Below, piece by piece: positions 18,601 through 23,954 of a stretch of 23,954 bases of DNA. The notes beneath the pieces were generated by a model that had not been told where the DNA came from, made no database searches, and saw nothing but the letters and a program-made list of their open reading frames with translations. Source of the DNA: a virus; the IMG/VR virus record IMGVR_UViG_3300025112_000191, positions 1 through 23,954 of that record; one strand, written 5' to 3'. The position numbers and the translations under genes are program-made. Numbering within the stretch: position 1 is the first letter of the stretch; each line of letters begins with the position of its first letter.

Positions 18601-20398
18601 GTTGGCGGCGGCAAGAGATCTTGTTGAAGCGCCTGCTGCTGGTGCTCGGTTGGCATCAGAAGTGACCCCGATCGTTAGGGGCCTTACTGAGGCAGCAGAC
18701 GCAGAGGTCCCGTTTGTCTCGGGCGTGCTTGCAAGATTGTTTGGTGAGGGTGCCCACCGGCCACGCACCAAGCCCCTTGTTCTTGATGATGGCAGGATCT
18801 TCACGGCGGACATGATTGCAGCAAGCGTTGACCGGCATGGCTGGAAAAGTGCGTTTGCTGATGTTTTGGCCAACAATAATCTAATGGATGCCATGCATGA
18901 TCGGTTCAATAAGGCCAATGCTTCTTGGGCAACCGGTGCAATGTTTGCGCTTGCTGGCTTGCCGCTCGGACCACAGAGTGCTCTTATTAGTGGCGCATTC
19001 GGGGCAAGTGTCTCCTGGGCTGTGAAGCCTGGAAATATATTCAGTAAGACCCACAGGTTCTACAGGGAAACCTTCATTGCGTTTGATACCTACCTCAGGA
19101 TCAAGGTGCTGGTTCGAGAGCTTAAAAAGGGCGCAGACCTTGACCATGCAGCGCAAAAGACCAGAAACATCATGCTGGACTATTCGGACCTCAGTGAGGC
19201 TGAGGTGTCCTACTTTAAGAAATGGTTTGCTTTCTACACGTACTTCTCCCAGGCCAACAAGCTTTTGTTTAGATCCATTATGGAGCACCCAGACCGCGTG
19301 ATCACTCAGCTTAAGCTTGCTAGAGCGACTCAACTGAAGGTGACGGAGTCCAAGGACCCAGACCTTGTGCTGTCTCCGTGGGACAAATATCGAACATTCT
19401 TGCCCTTTGAGATACTGGGTCAGAAGTTCCGCCTGCCTTTCCTTCTTACTGGTGATTCGGTTGGGTTGTTAATTGAAATACTTACGTCGTTACCCTTCGG
19501 TGATGACGAGGCTACTAAAGAAGCGCGGGTGGCGTTCTTTGGGAGGCTGTCTCCGCAGATTGGTCTTGCCGCAGCGATAACATTTGATATTGATCCCGGC
19601 CTCGGATTTCCGCTTGAGAGGGCAACCCTTCAGGTGCCTGCCGAATTGATCGAGTTCGACCTAATGGTAACTGGTGGCGCCTTGCGCAACTATTTACAGG
19701 TTGAATATATAGAACCAGAAAACATCAGATACATATATGATGAAAAAGAAAAAAGAAGAATAAATGAGCGAAATATTGAAATGCCAGGAAGGGGTATATA
19801 TGTTGCGAAAAATACTGGTGGGTACTTATTCTTAATGAACTACCTGCAGACCCCCCTGACTGGCCGAATGGGTGACAACCTGTGGGCTCTTGCGCGGGCT
19901 AATGCCGGGATTACTGAAACAGGCATGGACGGCATCAAGGCCCTGAAGAACGCCCTTGGGGGCCAGCCGATACTGTCTCATGTCGGCGCCCTTCAAACTC
20001 TCGGCCTCGTAAAGGGTGATCCGGGCCGAGGAAGCGTCCACGACGGCGTCTTCATACCCGCCATCTCACCAACAGAGCCGGGGCTGGCTGAGCCTGGTTC
20101 ACAGGTCGCCATTCAGCGGGCCGACCAATTAACAACAGCGCCCCCCGCTGTTCTCAAGAAATACGGCGTTGCATACAAAAGCGCGGATGGGACAAAGTAC
20201 CATATTTACGCAGACCAGTTCTATCCTACTGAGCTTGGCAGAATCTTTGGCCTCTCTGCAGCCCCAGAAATGGATTACAGCAGAAGCTCCGGGTGGAAAT
20301 ATAGGCAGTATATAAAGGAGTCTGCTAAGAAAATTAAGAGCAATGAGGCAGCAAAAGCAGAGTTGGCGAGAACTAAACCTATAGACGACGAACAGTAG
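12641..20398 (+). CDS. Giant internal virion / large polyvalent protein-like ejection protein
   Basis: 2585 residues, GTG start. Features in order: acidic N-terminus; glycine-zipper segment at about 218-272 (VVGGVLGYKG; KVIGAGIGGTIGGLGGFVMA); long helical region; a possible zincin-like domain at about 960-1125, where TLWQNDGHFMATLMG (His1023) aligns by eye with the TLLHExGHxF site of phage large polyvalent proteins, followed by FAEAWMHY (Glu1063) and a Trp-rich amphipathic helix; more helical sequence; hydrophobic Gly-rich segments at about 1951-1985 and 2096-2128; then LDYSDLSEAEVSYFKKWFAF (about 2179-2198), a motif I associate with the C-terminal part of large polyvalent phage proteins. No lytic transglycosylase or RNA polymerase motif is seen. 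The role is likely that of T7 gp16: an internal core protein ejected with DNA to span the envelope. It is about twice the length of gp16. The assignment is from order, size and motifs; homology is unproven. Confidence 0.6.
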   Translation: MAEPEDIEESKTELENDLELEPIENPIDDPMEAQALEDIIVDQTGDDRLELRASKTVPLVDKVDEPPHVAEEAADFGRLGWKVALASAIREGDSSLTDAQVAELVDKEASSIRSVGGPSGGLINARLLVNAPSTYMYQVAEAAEMALMESEETVFDGIKGFFSAPPPEVLTTAEQLVQERVIDEEGRYLMTPFSKGQRSVDLPGESLDFTVTPEGVDVASSVVGGVLGYKGVKKGAKVGAAIGGKLGTPGKVIGAGIGGTIGGLGGFVMAKMGTNVLVTERLDYQGGPEKDFLDARQGTEALFDFAKALNSSAGVLHDLSDWFEIASAEARSAFIARSIAAADAFGVSEKAGKSKAVTDFIEHTKMVSKGEVVPVLSGPFALASILSHPYVGDAIREQMERRGFTEAETFAVEVFTPIPEEGEKTIHQYMADVVLAVHEELEASEEFRQAKSLFRQQEIEDLNRQLSKERRTREPEYSDWPIIQYFEDIDLGVHSPSDKEIKLFVKDKIGSLSYNDLPPDLKGKQPDVDKFTEFVKLDLSMGGLERHGNPKLDSVIEAIQKDDNKEAVQKLLNTLPIGLIDQLRSSNNVGIYRKPSAGAVAKWARSTIKYLEKEVGRKITRPVQRNLHPQLLSKGSSMHYSPSVFGEMLQWAVLMPTTVAEQDIAIDFKDYPESLLPIVQKLGLPAVLGTPAGVDFALGLGIRNPLSTAEERIRARRKTTTGGFQVGYEEIMLAQGYARGSWEFNLAQNIGLIMDMVPQEKWAGRAVANVGRLGMNVKPAAKVFMATKEFKATHPGIRAGLTKRRLLQNTVFDKAEDPTVQAHKLWKKGAQTELNEGLNPLDRLDAAQREQLADILVATGRNPEQVFAAFEQAARVTKKARRASQKIIRSVGTNDIIVLKNSAEYQSILSDLNGLVQAGHMQAAEAARIMAHVEAQAIRVADAIDTPYGSAKDVLGGLRVTMGRPAGTGAGVVVRLVEDGDPSAPRRQGVPLGYFEYDQRTHKAVINLFQGGDLNTLWQNDGHFMATLMGREFTDKLIRYFDNELAPDGTRRLTDTGNVQFAEAWMHYRRVRDNPNGFVRRLMGELWTSLHNLWSRLRKKPGLLPREVRQYWDLEFGELPKDRRLVQAISGAALNKRPKHTKLAATQEERILRSPDADKARKRVATDLGYDAETMHALLGDRKQTRVTVVRDAATGQSKRVVERNYVPREYDAIDAGLEVFALLKTADFRKSLSKSKLVPIGSGRYHVPASILKTVMDKVAGRFMDALGVDPAAIAKRIYQPDRSGVNALASRNTLPSGVTVGDVIAFRERFKARYIESNEQINQRVRETDFIVLDERPRAGLKTLIQEISDQPEADLIPFSLLDPDANLKLISVEEYTTIRNVLTDITATPLNRRNRNMADPGYLMSMSRFFANRKLTEAIGEIFKVISDLTRKKKEIPVGAADPHFVNILEGYSRMVMNSPKAIIRLANDPDLKAIDTVFGFFEHNLSLHTPRVSLSNVRRLFSIVGLLDGSIRRMEAKAAARVAGEVEAGKPITATYDPFDIDAPAGGGVTLRQIGRNLSMIQDLLGDQYGMTALERESLTRLRMFNDRLNAGDARKLTQAERSAVADSIQVIYEGLKEKQQYVETFSTRVFEIVLAIKEASQFDLTIPAKIDIYNKFYTGDIAGILDIDTAKKIRPLPGAQTKPRTVFADKRFPAISKGINAALQVADKLMGTRYSTKTPDLNQNLISLMVMLKLDDIQFGLARELAEEGYDLSRRSITNNLDLKGEINISRSKYIDRVVRYIDRALAKADEVSGFKDPQKGRKVRVPKKPPKEMYGPTEVPPKLKPETSGRQDHDVITRLDKEAQHEADRILQRAGIRIDEGSAEIVMIGGKEFVLPKNMVDQLESWVQETYPNAIFKKHWGRKGRAEYRFESKDPASQVSERITQHVKGVARDVMRVGEFIVSPRTFYTGLLIGTGGLPMIGYGIGVFIGGLSQVHLGHGALAAARDLVEAPAAGARLASEVTPIVRGLTEAADAEVPFVSGVLARLFGEGAHRPRTKPLVLDDGRIFTADMIAASVDRHGWKSAFADVLANNNLMDAMHDRFNKANASWATGAMFALAGLPLGPQSALISGAFGASVSWAVKPGNIFSKTHRFYRETFIAFDTYLRIKVLVRELKKGADLDHAAQKTRNIMLDYSDLSEAEVSYFKKWFAFYTYFSQANKLLFRSIMEHPDRVITQLKLARATQLKVTESKDPDLVLSPWDKYRTFLPFEILGQKFRLPFLLTGDSVGLLIEILTSLPFGDDEATKEARVAFFGRLSPQIGLAAAITFDIDPGLGFPLERATLQVPAELIEFDLMVTGGALRNYLQVEYIEPENIRYIYDEKEKRRINERNIEMPGRGIYVAKNTGGYLFLMNYLQTPLTGRMGDNLWALARANAGITETGMDGIKALKNALGGQPILSHVGALQTLGLVKGDPGRGSVHDGVFIPAISPTEPGLAEPGSQVAIQRADQLTTAPPAVLKKYGVAYKSADGTKYHIYADQFYPTELGRIFGLSAAPEMDYSRSSGWKYRQYIKESAKKIKSNEAAKAELARTKPIDDEQ

Positions 20399-20413
20399 AT
20401 TTATTATGTCTTT

Positions 20414-20442
20414 TCTTCATAACCTTTAGTCTGTGTTATGAT
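20414..20442 (+). promoter_or_regulatory. Extended -10 promoter candidate
   Basis: In the 82-base gap after the giant gene, TATGAT (20437-20442) is preceded by TG one base upstream (20434-20435), an extended -10 element of the sigma70 type. A weak -35 match (TCTTCA, 20414-20419) lies 17 bases upstream. The predicted start near 20449 would give a leader of about 30 bases, ending at the ribosome site of the gene at 20481. It would let the fibre and lysis genes be transcribed separately from the 16-kb unit upstream. Confidence 0.5.
20417..20441 (+). promoter_or_regulatory. Seven-base dyad overlapping the promoter
   Basis: TCATAAC (20417-20423) and GTTATGA (20435-20441) are perfect inverted copies separated by 11 bases. 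The second arm covers most of the -10 element and the first touches the -35 region. The dyad could be an operator for a repressor or a weak hairpin at the 3' end of the giant gene's transcript. No U-tract follows, so it is not a classical terminator. Confidence 0.35.
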
Positions 20443-20453
20443 CCTTCCGAATA

Positions 20454-20467
20454 CCTTCCCCTTCCCC
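20454..20467 (+). other. C-rich leader tract before the fibre module
   Basis: CCTTCCCCTTCCCC lies between the promoter candidate and the ribosome site (GGAG 20471-20474). It would be in the untranslated leader of the transcript. Together with the C run near the left edge, it is one of two pyrimidine-rich leaders before small structural genes. Confidence 0.5.
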
Positions 20468-20480
20468 AATGGAGTAAATC

Positions 20481-20933
20481 ATGTCCTCAATTCCCGAACT
20501 TACTGGTGGCCGTGCGCTTGTTCACGATATTGCGTTTGAAGCCGGAAAAGGCTTTAAGGTAAAAGGTGAGACCGCGCTTCTGACCTCACTTAGCGGTGCG
20601 ACAAGTCTTTTGGCGTTTAAGAGCGAAGCTATCGATATGGCTGATGCTACTCATACGCTTATCGTCACAGGTACAGCAGCGAGCGCTCAAACCAAAATCA
20701 CGTCCAACGTGCTGATTGTTGATCCAAACAGTAGTGGCTCAACAGAAAATCTTGATCTTCCCGCAGAGGCTTTGTGTACCGGGCTTCTTCTTATTGTCTT
20801 GAACAGCGGCGGCGAAGGAATTGTCATCAGGGACGACGCGGCTGCAACGAAGCTTACTCTCGATACAGCGCAAAGCGGCCTGCTGTTCTGTGATGGAACA
20901 ACTTGGCGTGGATTCATGGGCGCAATCACCTGA
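20481..20933 (+). CDS. Small beta-rich virion protein, first gene of the fibre module
   Basis: 150 residues, GGAG six bases before ATG. Gly/Ala/Thr/Ser/Leu-rich with alternating beta strands throughout. It ends in LTLDTAQSGLLFCDGTTWRG, where the 'FCDGTTW' ending is a pattern common at the C-terminal edge of small phage fibre or decoration proteins. No signal peptide or transmembrane segment. It is the first gene after the promoter candidate and the first of a run of compact structural genes that replaces a single long fibre gene. Probably a fibre, head-fibre or decoration subunit; no defined family can be named. Confidence 0.45.
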   Translation: MSSIPELTGGRALVHDIAFEAGKGFKVKGETALLTSLSGATSLLAFKSEAIDMADATHTLIVTGTAASAQTKITSNVLIVDPNSSGSTENLDLPAEALCTGLLLIVLNSGGEGIVIRDDAAATKLTLDTAQSGLLFCDGTTWRGFMGAIT

Positions 20934-20948
20934 TCTTAAACCTCTGAT

Positions 20949-20970
20949 TTGGGGGGGGCAACCTCCCCAA
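20949..20970 (+). terminator. GC-rich hairpin with GNRA-type loop, no U-tract
   Basis: TTGGGGGGG (20949-20957) pairs with CCTCCCCAA (20962-20970) through nine pairs, one of them G-U, around a GCAA tetraloop of the GNRA class. No T-run follows, so it is not a standard rho-independent terminator. It may be an mRNA-stabilising or processing hairpin, or an attenuator. It lies between the stop at 20933 and the ribosome site at 20982. Confidence 0.5.
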
Positions 20971-20981
20971 TCTCTACTCGT

Positions 20982-20987
20982 AGGAGG
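20982..20987 (+). promoter_or_regulatory. Perfect AGGAGG ribosome binding site
   Basis: A consensus AGGAGG, five bases before the ATG at 20993 and 12 bases after the hairpin. It is the strongest ribosome site seen in the window and predicts high expression of the next gene. Confidence 0.8.
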
Positions 20988-20992
20988 CCCAC

Positions 20993-21418
20993 ATGAGAGG
21001 GTTCATCTGTAATGACAATGCTACGACCGAGATTGTGGCAACATACGGCAATGGCGTTCTTCTTCACGAAGACGCCACCGTCGATGCGCGTTCTCGGGCG
21101 ATGCCCCAATCGTGTTGGCTTTCTCACGTAGACATCTCGCTTACAAACGCGAATAGTGCTGCGACCGTGTCTGCTTTTCTGACCTGGGATAGCGGCAAGG
21201 ACCATCCGATGACTGGCGAGGCCACTGGGTACAAGCTTCAGGCGGGCTCAACATCCAACCTGAAGCATGTGACCATCTCTCTCGATGCTGATGTGACGGC
21301 TCCTACGGCACAAACAACGGCGGGCAAGTGCTACCTTTGGATTCTGGTTGATGATGCAACCGGAAGTCCCGAGGTGGCGACTGCTCGGCTTCACTGGGCT
21401 GATAACCGCAGCCGATAA
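20993..21418 (+). CDS. Small structural protein, unknown family
   Basis: 141 residues with a perfect AGGAGG. The sequence is a beta-rich alternation (CWLSHVDISLTNANSAATVS, then strands up to KCYLWILVDDATG) with a short polar N-terminus, no signal peptide and no membrane segment. The Cys and Trp residues lie in strand-like segments. It follows a stable hairpin and precedes a fibre-motif gene, so it is most likely an abundant virion component such as a fibre base or decoration subunit. I do not recognise the family. Confidence 0.45.
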   Translation: MRGFICNDNATTEIVATYGNGVLLHEDATVDARSRAMPQSCWLSHVDISLTNANSAATVSAFLTWDSGKDHPMTGEATGYKLQAGSTSNLKHVTISLDADVTAPTAQTTAGKCYLWILVDDATGSPEVATARLHWADNRSR

Positions 21419-21427
21419 GGGGTAGCC

Positions 21428-21790
21428 ATGGGCTTCAACAATAACTTCAACAGTTCGGGTGGAGCTACGGTTCTCACTGATCTTGAGGTCGATGGCACAA
21501 CACTCTCCATCGATGAGACTAATAACCGCGTTGGTGTCGGTCTGACTACACCCAAGACACGGCTCACAGTAGAAGGTGCCGTAACATTTAAAGAGCAGGC
21601 TGCAGCAGACGCGGACACAGCAGCCTATGGGCAGATGTGGGTGAAGACGGCCACGCCAAATGAGTTGTACTTCACAACAGATGCCGGTGACGATATTCAG
21701 CTTACCACGGGCACAGGTACTGCTGGCGGTGGGGGCGGTGCGGCTGCCGATACCGCAGATACTATTTTACACATGCAAGTTTTTGCTTAG
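21428..21790 (+). CDS. Tail-fibre motif protein lacking a C-terminal chaperone
   Basis: 120 residues; AAGGGG (21417-21422) overlaps the previous stop. Two motifs typical of long phage tail fibres are present: RVGVGLTTPKTRLTVEG (about 34-50) and YGQMWVKTATPNELYFTTDA (about 67-86). In longer fibres such motifs often precede a trimerisation region and an S74 chaperone. Here the chain ends after a Gly-rich stretch (about 94-107) and a short hydrophobic tail with no S74 domain. It may be a short fibre segment completed by the neighbouring gene products, or a trimmed remnant of a longer fibre. Its place between other small structural genes supports a role in distal tail structure. Confidence 0.55.
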   Translation: MGFNNNFNSSGGATVLTDLEVDGTTLSIDETNNRVGVGLTTPKTRLTVEGAVTFKEQAAADADTAAYGQMWVKTATPNELYFTTDAGDDIQLTTGTGTAGGGGGAAADTADTILHMQVFA

Positions 21791-21799
21791 AGGATAACC

Positions 21800-22162
21800 A
21801 TGGCTACAATTTCAAGAATCAAACTAAGCGGCTCTACGGATGGCAGGGGGATTGTTGTCGCAGCAAACAGCAGCGTAGGAACGACTATTCATACAGGCTC
21901 ATCCACCGCTGCTGACTACGAAGAAATTTGGATGTGGGCTTCGAACTTTAATAGTTCAGCCGAAACCCTGACACTAGAGTGGGGTGGAACAACAGAGGCT
22001 GGAGATCACTTCAAGACGATTATTCAGCCGAATGAAACCGTTCTGGTCGCTCCTGGCTGGATTATCAAAGGAAACGCATCACCTCTCGTTGTGAAAGCGT
22101 TTTCAACTACGGCTGACAAGGTGAACATCGTGGGCCACTGCAACCTTATAGATGCGGCGTAA
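21800..22162 (+). CDS. Small virion protein of a common environmental-phage type
   Basis: 120 residues; GAGGA (21790-21794) overlaps the previous stop. The pattern of an IHTGS segment, then YEEIWMWASNFNSSAETLTL and EWGGT, then a PNETVLVAPGWIIKG strand pair, matches a set of short structural proteins I have seen repeatedly in environmental podovirus and siphovirus genomes; no function is established. It is beta-rich with no membrane segment. Adjacent genes suggest it is part of the tail-fibre or head-decoration layer. Confidence 0.5.
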   Translation: MATISRIKLSGSTDGRGIVVAANSSVGTTIHTGSSTAADYEEIWMWASNFNSSAETLTLEWGGTTEAGDHFKTIIQPNETVLVAPGWIIKGNASPLVVKAFSTTADKVNIVGHCNLIDAA

Positions 22163-22166
22163 GTAA

Positions 22167-23114
22167 ATGTCTAAGAGAATCCGAGAATGCGGCCCCATAA
22201 AACAAACTGGCTTGGGCATATCTAGTTTGCGGGAGAACGAAAGCTGGACGCGAGCCAATATCGCAGATGGAACATGGACCCTCAACGACCCGGATAGCAC
22301 CCTATCGTCAATCACAAACACGGGCGGAATCAATCAAGTTATTGTTAATACCACAAATAATAACGAAATCGTGACGGGTGGCGTTCACTATACTGAATTG
22401 CTGAACCCAGACGGCACATCGATAGATTTTGGCGATCGTCCGGTTTCCGTTCAGGTCTATGTTCATTGGCCAAATACTGGATGGTATACGACCGATTCAG
22501 ACGGTAACGGGACCGATGCATCAGGGGGCAACGATAGGCCCGGTCGGGGGTCGCGCTGCTACACGGTTGCGGGCATTATGACAGACCCTGAGAATCTGCC
22601 AGCAACAGGTGGGGCGGCTGAACACCCGATCGATCTGCTGGGATATGGCCTGCGATCCATCACTGATACCACAAGAGGCGCCCGTTTCGGTCTGTGGAAC
22701 GATAGCAGCGGCGGGACATATGGATCACTGAACACAATTAGCAGCACCACACCAACGACGGAGTACACTAACTATGCGGCTGGCCGAAAGTGGGTCAATA
22801 GGATGGTTTGGTGGTGCCGAATCGCAAAGCACGACAAGAGCAATGGATCGGGGCTGAATGTAGCCGGTGAGCCACAGGTCAATGAGTTCAGCTATTCGTT
22901 CCGGTGGGACAATGGAGACAAACACACCGAGGACGGAGAGCAGATTGTAAATGCCCGATTCGGGCGGGTCAGGACTGACAAGCTCTATTTTTGGATCGCC
23001 AATGGCAGAGCAAATACCGGGGCTGGCAGTAGCGTTACGATCGATTTCGATGTCTACTACAAGATTACTGTCCTTGATGACGGTAACAATCCATCAGGGC
23101 GGACCGGGCTATGA
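22167..23114 (+). CDS. Candidate receptor-binding or fibre-tip protein
   Basis: 315 residues, the largest of the distal module. The gap to the previous stop is four bases and no Shine-Dalgarno site precedes ATG 22167, so translation is probably coupled. It is rich in Trp, Gly, Asp and Asn with a jelly-roll-like strand pattern (VSVQVYVHWPNTGWYT; RKWVNRMVWWCRIAKH; a closing TIDFDVYYKITVLDD segment), suggesting a lectin-like beta-sandwich of about 270 residues after a short N-terminal anchor. No catalytic motif of a depolymerase is visible. Size, aromatic surface and gene order make it the best receptor-binding candidate. It overlaps the next ORF by four bases (ATGA). Confidence 0.45.
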   Translation: MSKRIRECGPIKQTGLGISSLRENESWTRANIADGTWTLNDPDSTLSSITNTGGINQVIVNTTNNNEIVTGGVHYTELLNPDGTSIDFGDRPVSVQVYVHWPNTGWYTTDSDGNGTDASGGNDRPGRGSRCYTVAGIMTDPENLPATGGAAEHPIDLLGYGLRSITDTTRGARFGLWNDSSGGTYGSLNTISSTTPTTEYTNYAAGRKWVNRMVWWCRIAKHDKSNGSGLNVAGEPQVNEFSYSFRWDNGDKHTEDGEQIVNARFGRVRTDKLYFWIANGRANTGAGSSVTIDFDVYYKITVLDDGNNPSGRTGL

Positions 23115-23290
23115 ACTTTGAAGATGATGACCAGACGATAATCCGCCGAGATTCAATGACCGTTAACGACAATTTCGAGGTGATCTATGTGCGTTTTCAG
23201 ATGAGGCAGTCTGAGTTTGACCTTATTAAAAGCGGCCTCAAGGCGGATATGGAATACTTTCTTGAATGGCTACAGCCCAAACCTGAATAG
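23111..23290 (+). CDS. Short acidic protein between fibre and holin genes
   Basis: 59 residues starting at the ATGA overlap with the fibre-tip gene and ending at TAG 23288-23290, whose last bases supply the AGGA ribosome site of the next gene. The protein begins MNFEDDDQTIIRRD and ends in EYFLEWLQPKPE; it is acidic with an amphipathic C-terminal helix, no signal peptide and no membrane segment. Perfect packing (overlap on both sides of the junction) argues that it is translated. It may be a virion or lysis accessory protein; function unknown. Confidence 0.5.
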   Translation: MNFEDDDQTIIRRDSMTVNDNFEVIYVRFQMRQSEFDLIKSGLKADMEYFLEWLQPKPE

Positions 23291-23298
23291 GAAACACT

Positions 23299-23490
23299 AT
23301 GAAAAATCTACTCACTGCACTCTTTTGCTCTCAGAAGCGCGTCTCTTGGCGTCGTCTTGCTGTTCTGGCTCTTGGTACTGGCTTGCTCGTCGCGGGCCGT
23401 CTAGAGTCTGCTCAGTGGCTTTATCTCGGCCTCGCTTATATCGCTGGTGACTCGGCTGAGAAGGCAATGGCTGCAATCTCAAAGAAGTAG
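23299..23490 (+). CDS. Holin-like small membrane protein
   Basis: 63 residues; AGGA at 23289-23292, six bases before ATG. A basic N-terminus (K13, R14, R18, R19) leads into a hydrophobic helix (about 20-33, LAVLALGTGLLVAG). A second, shorter hydrophobic stretch (about 40-49, WLYLGLAYIA) follows, then a charged C-terminal tail with Lys. This is the build of small phage holins, which make lethal lesions in the inner membrane at a set time. The position after the fibre genes matches T7 gene 17.5. No endolysin gene is seen next to it in the window; the M23 peptidase is a virion protein. A generic small membrane protein cannot be excluded. Confidence 0.6.
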   Translation: MKNLLTALFCSQKRVSWRRLAVLALGTGLLVAGRLESAQWLYLGLAYIAGDSAEKAMAAISKK

Positions 23491-23493
23491 TAG

Positions 23494-23871
23494 ATGGCAT
23501 TTGTAACTACCAAGTTTGGTAATGTATTGCCCTATAGGGTTTCCTATAATGCAAACATAACCAATACTGTTACTTCCAACCTATGCGATGGGTCTGGCGC
23601 CCTTTACTCTGTAAAAGTAGTAAACGGAAACAATGCAGAGGTCTTTGTAAAAATAGCCAATGCTTTAACAGCAACATCTGGTAGTACTAACCCTGACTGG
23701 ATTTTTCCATGCGCGGCATCTGGCACTCATACCTATGAGATTCCAGGCGGCATCGCATTCGATGCTTTGTCCGTCTGGGCTACTGAAAATGCTATACCTT
23801 CTGATAATACGGCACCATCGGCTGATGTAGCAGCCAATGAGACAATTGCCATTACGCTGGTAACGGGTTGA
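23494..23871 (+). CDS. Small beta-sandwich virion protein
   Basis: 125 residues beginning four bases after the previous stop. Only a weak ribosome site (AAAGAAG) precedes it, so coupling to the holin-like gene is likely. Strands YSVKVVNGNNAEVFVKIANA (about 38-57), THTYEIPGGIAFDALSVWAT and a closing TIAITLVTG suggest an immunoglobulin-like or beta-sandwich fold seen in many small phage structural proteins. No membrane segment. It probably belongs to the virion surface layer together with the genes before the holin. Confidence 0.45.
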   Translation: MAFVTTKFGNVLPYRVSYNANITNTVTSNLCDGSGALYSVKVVNGNNAEVFVKIANALTATSGSTNPDWIFPCAASGTHTYEIPGGIAFDALSVWATENAIPSDNTAPSADVAANETIAITLVTG

Positions 23872-23874
23872 TCA

Positions 23875-23954
23875 ATGGCCACTTTTGCAAAAACAGCGCT
23901 GAGTGACCTAGCCAACAAGATCGTAATAGACCTTGCGGCTGATACTACTGCCGA
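23875..23954 (+). CDS. Partial gene cut by the window end
   Basis: An ATG three bases after the previous stop opens a frame that stays open for 26 codons to the edge (MATFAKTALSDLANKIVIDL at the start). No clear ribosome site precedes it; coupling with the previous gene is likely. The visible part is too short to assign, though the Ala/Asp/Lys-rich start is compatible with another small virion protein. Confidence 0.35.
   Translation, partial: MATFAKTALSDLANKIVIDLAADTTA

Noticed and set aside
19795-19835. Internal start after AGGAAGGGG in the giant gene (ATG 19800)
   Set aside because: That ATG is out of frame and its reading frame ends after 11 codons.
1-23954. CRISPR array, tRNA, rRNA, insertion sequence, integrase or anti-defence gene
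   Set aside because: No regularly spaced direct repeats, no cloverleaf with a CCA end, no transposase or integrase motifs and no terminal inverted repeats were seen; the window is a continuous structural operon.

Overview
This 24-kb window looks like the late structural region of a tailed, short-tailed (podovirus-like) bacteriophage. Every supported gene lies on the + strand. Gaps are tiny or genes overlap by 1-4 bases (ATGA and TAATG junctions), and most starts carry a Shine-Dalgarno sequence, so the host is a bacterium. The host cannot be named from the sequence. Several small proteins have compositions and motifs I associate with environmental, often marine, podoviruses.

Layout, left to right. 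(1) A capsid decoration/cement-like protein (40-504) ends at a strong rho-independent terminator (536-577). (2) The tail core follows: a tail tubular A/adaptor-like protein (590-2029) and a tail tubular B/nozzle-like beta-propeller protein (2026-4275). Both carry what looks like the same inserted beta-sandwich module. (3) Three consecutive genes (4277-7205) share an N-terminal motif and a beta-rich body, and are probably paralogous tail appendage proteins. (4) A presumed ejection (internal virion) block follows: a small glycine-zipper protein (7227-7640), an Ala/Lys/Glu-rich coiled-coil protein (7649-8662), a small structural protein (8671-9243), a 1123-residue protein ending in an M23 zinc endopeptidase domain (9254-12625), and a 2585-residue giant protein (12641-20398) covering a third of the window. 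(5) After an 82-base gap with an extended -10 promoter candidate and an overlapping dyad, a set of small beta-rich proteins (20481-23114) probably forms the distal fibre or receptor-binding module. (6) A 59-residue ORF and a holin-like membrane protein (23299-23490) follow, then one more small structural protein and a gene cut by the window end.

The order capsid / terminator / gp11-like / gp12-like / internal virion proteins / fibre / holin parallels the T7 late region (genes 10, T-phi, 11, 12, 14-16, 17, 17.5). The proteins themselves are much larger or differently partitioned. In T7 the wall-degrading activity sits in the lytic transglycosylase domain of gp16. Here the recognisable wall-degrading domain is an M23 metallopeptidase on a separate, repeat-rich protein. 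The giant protein looks like a 'large polyvalent protein' with several glycine-rich hydrophobic segments and what may be a degenerate, catalytically dead zincin domain. This ejection block is the most interesting part of the window. Functions are assigned from motifs, composition and gene order only; no database search was possible.
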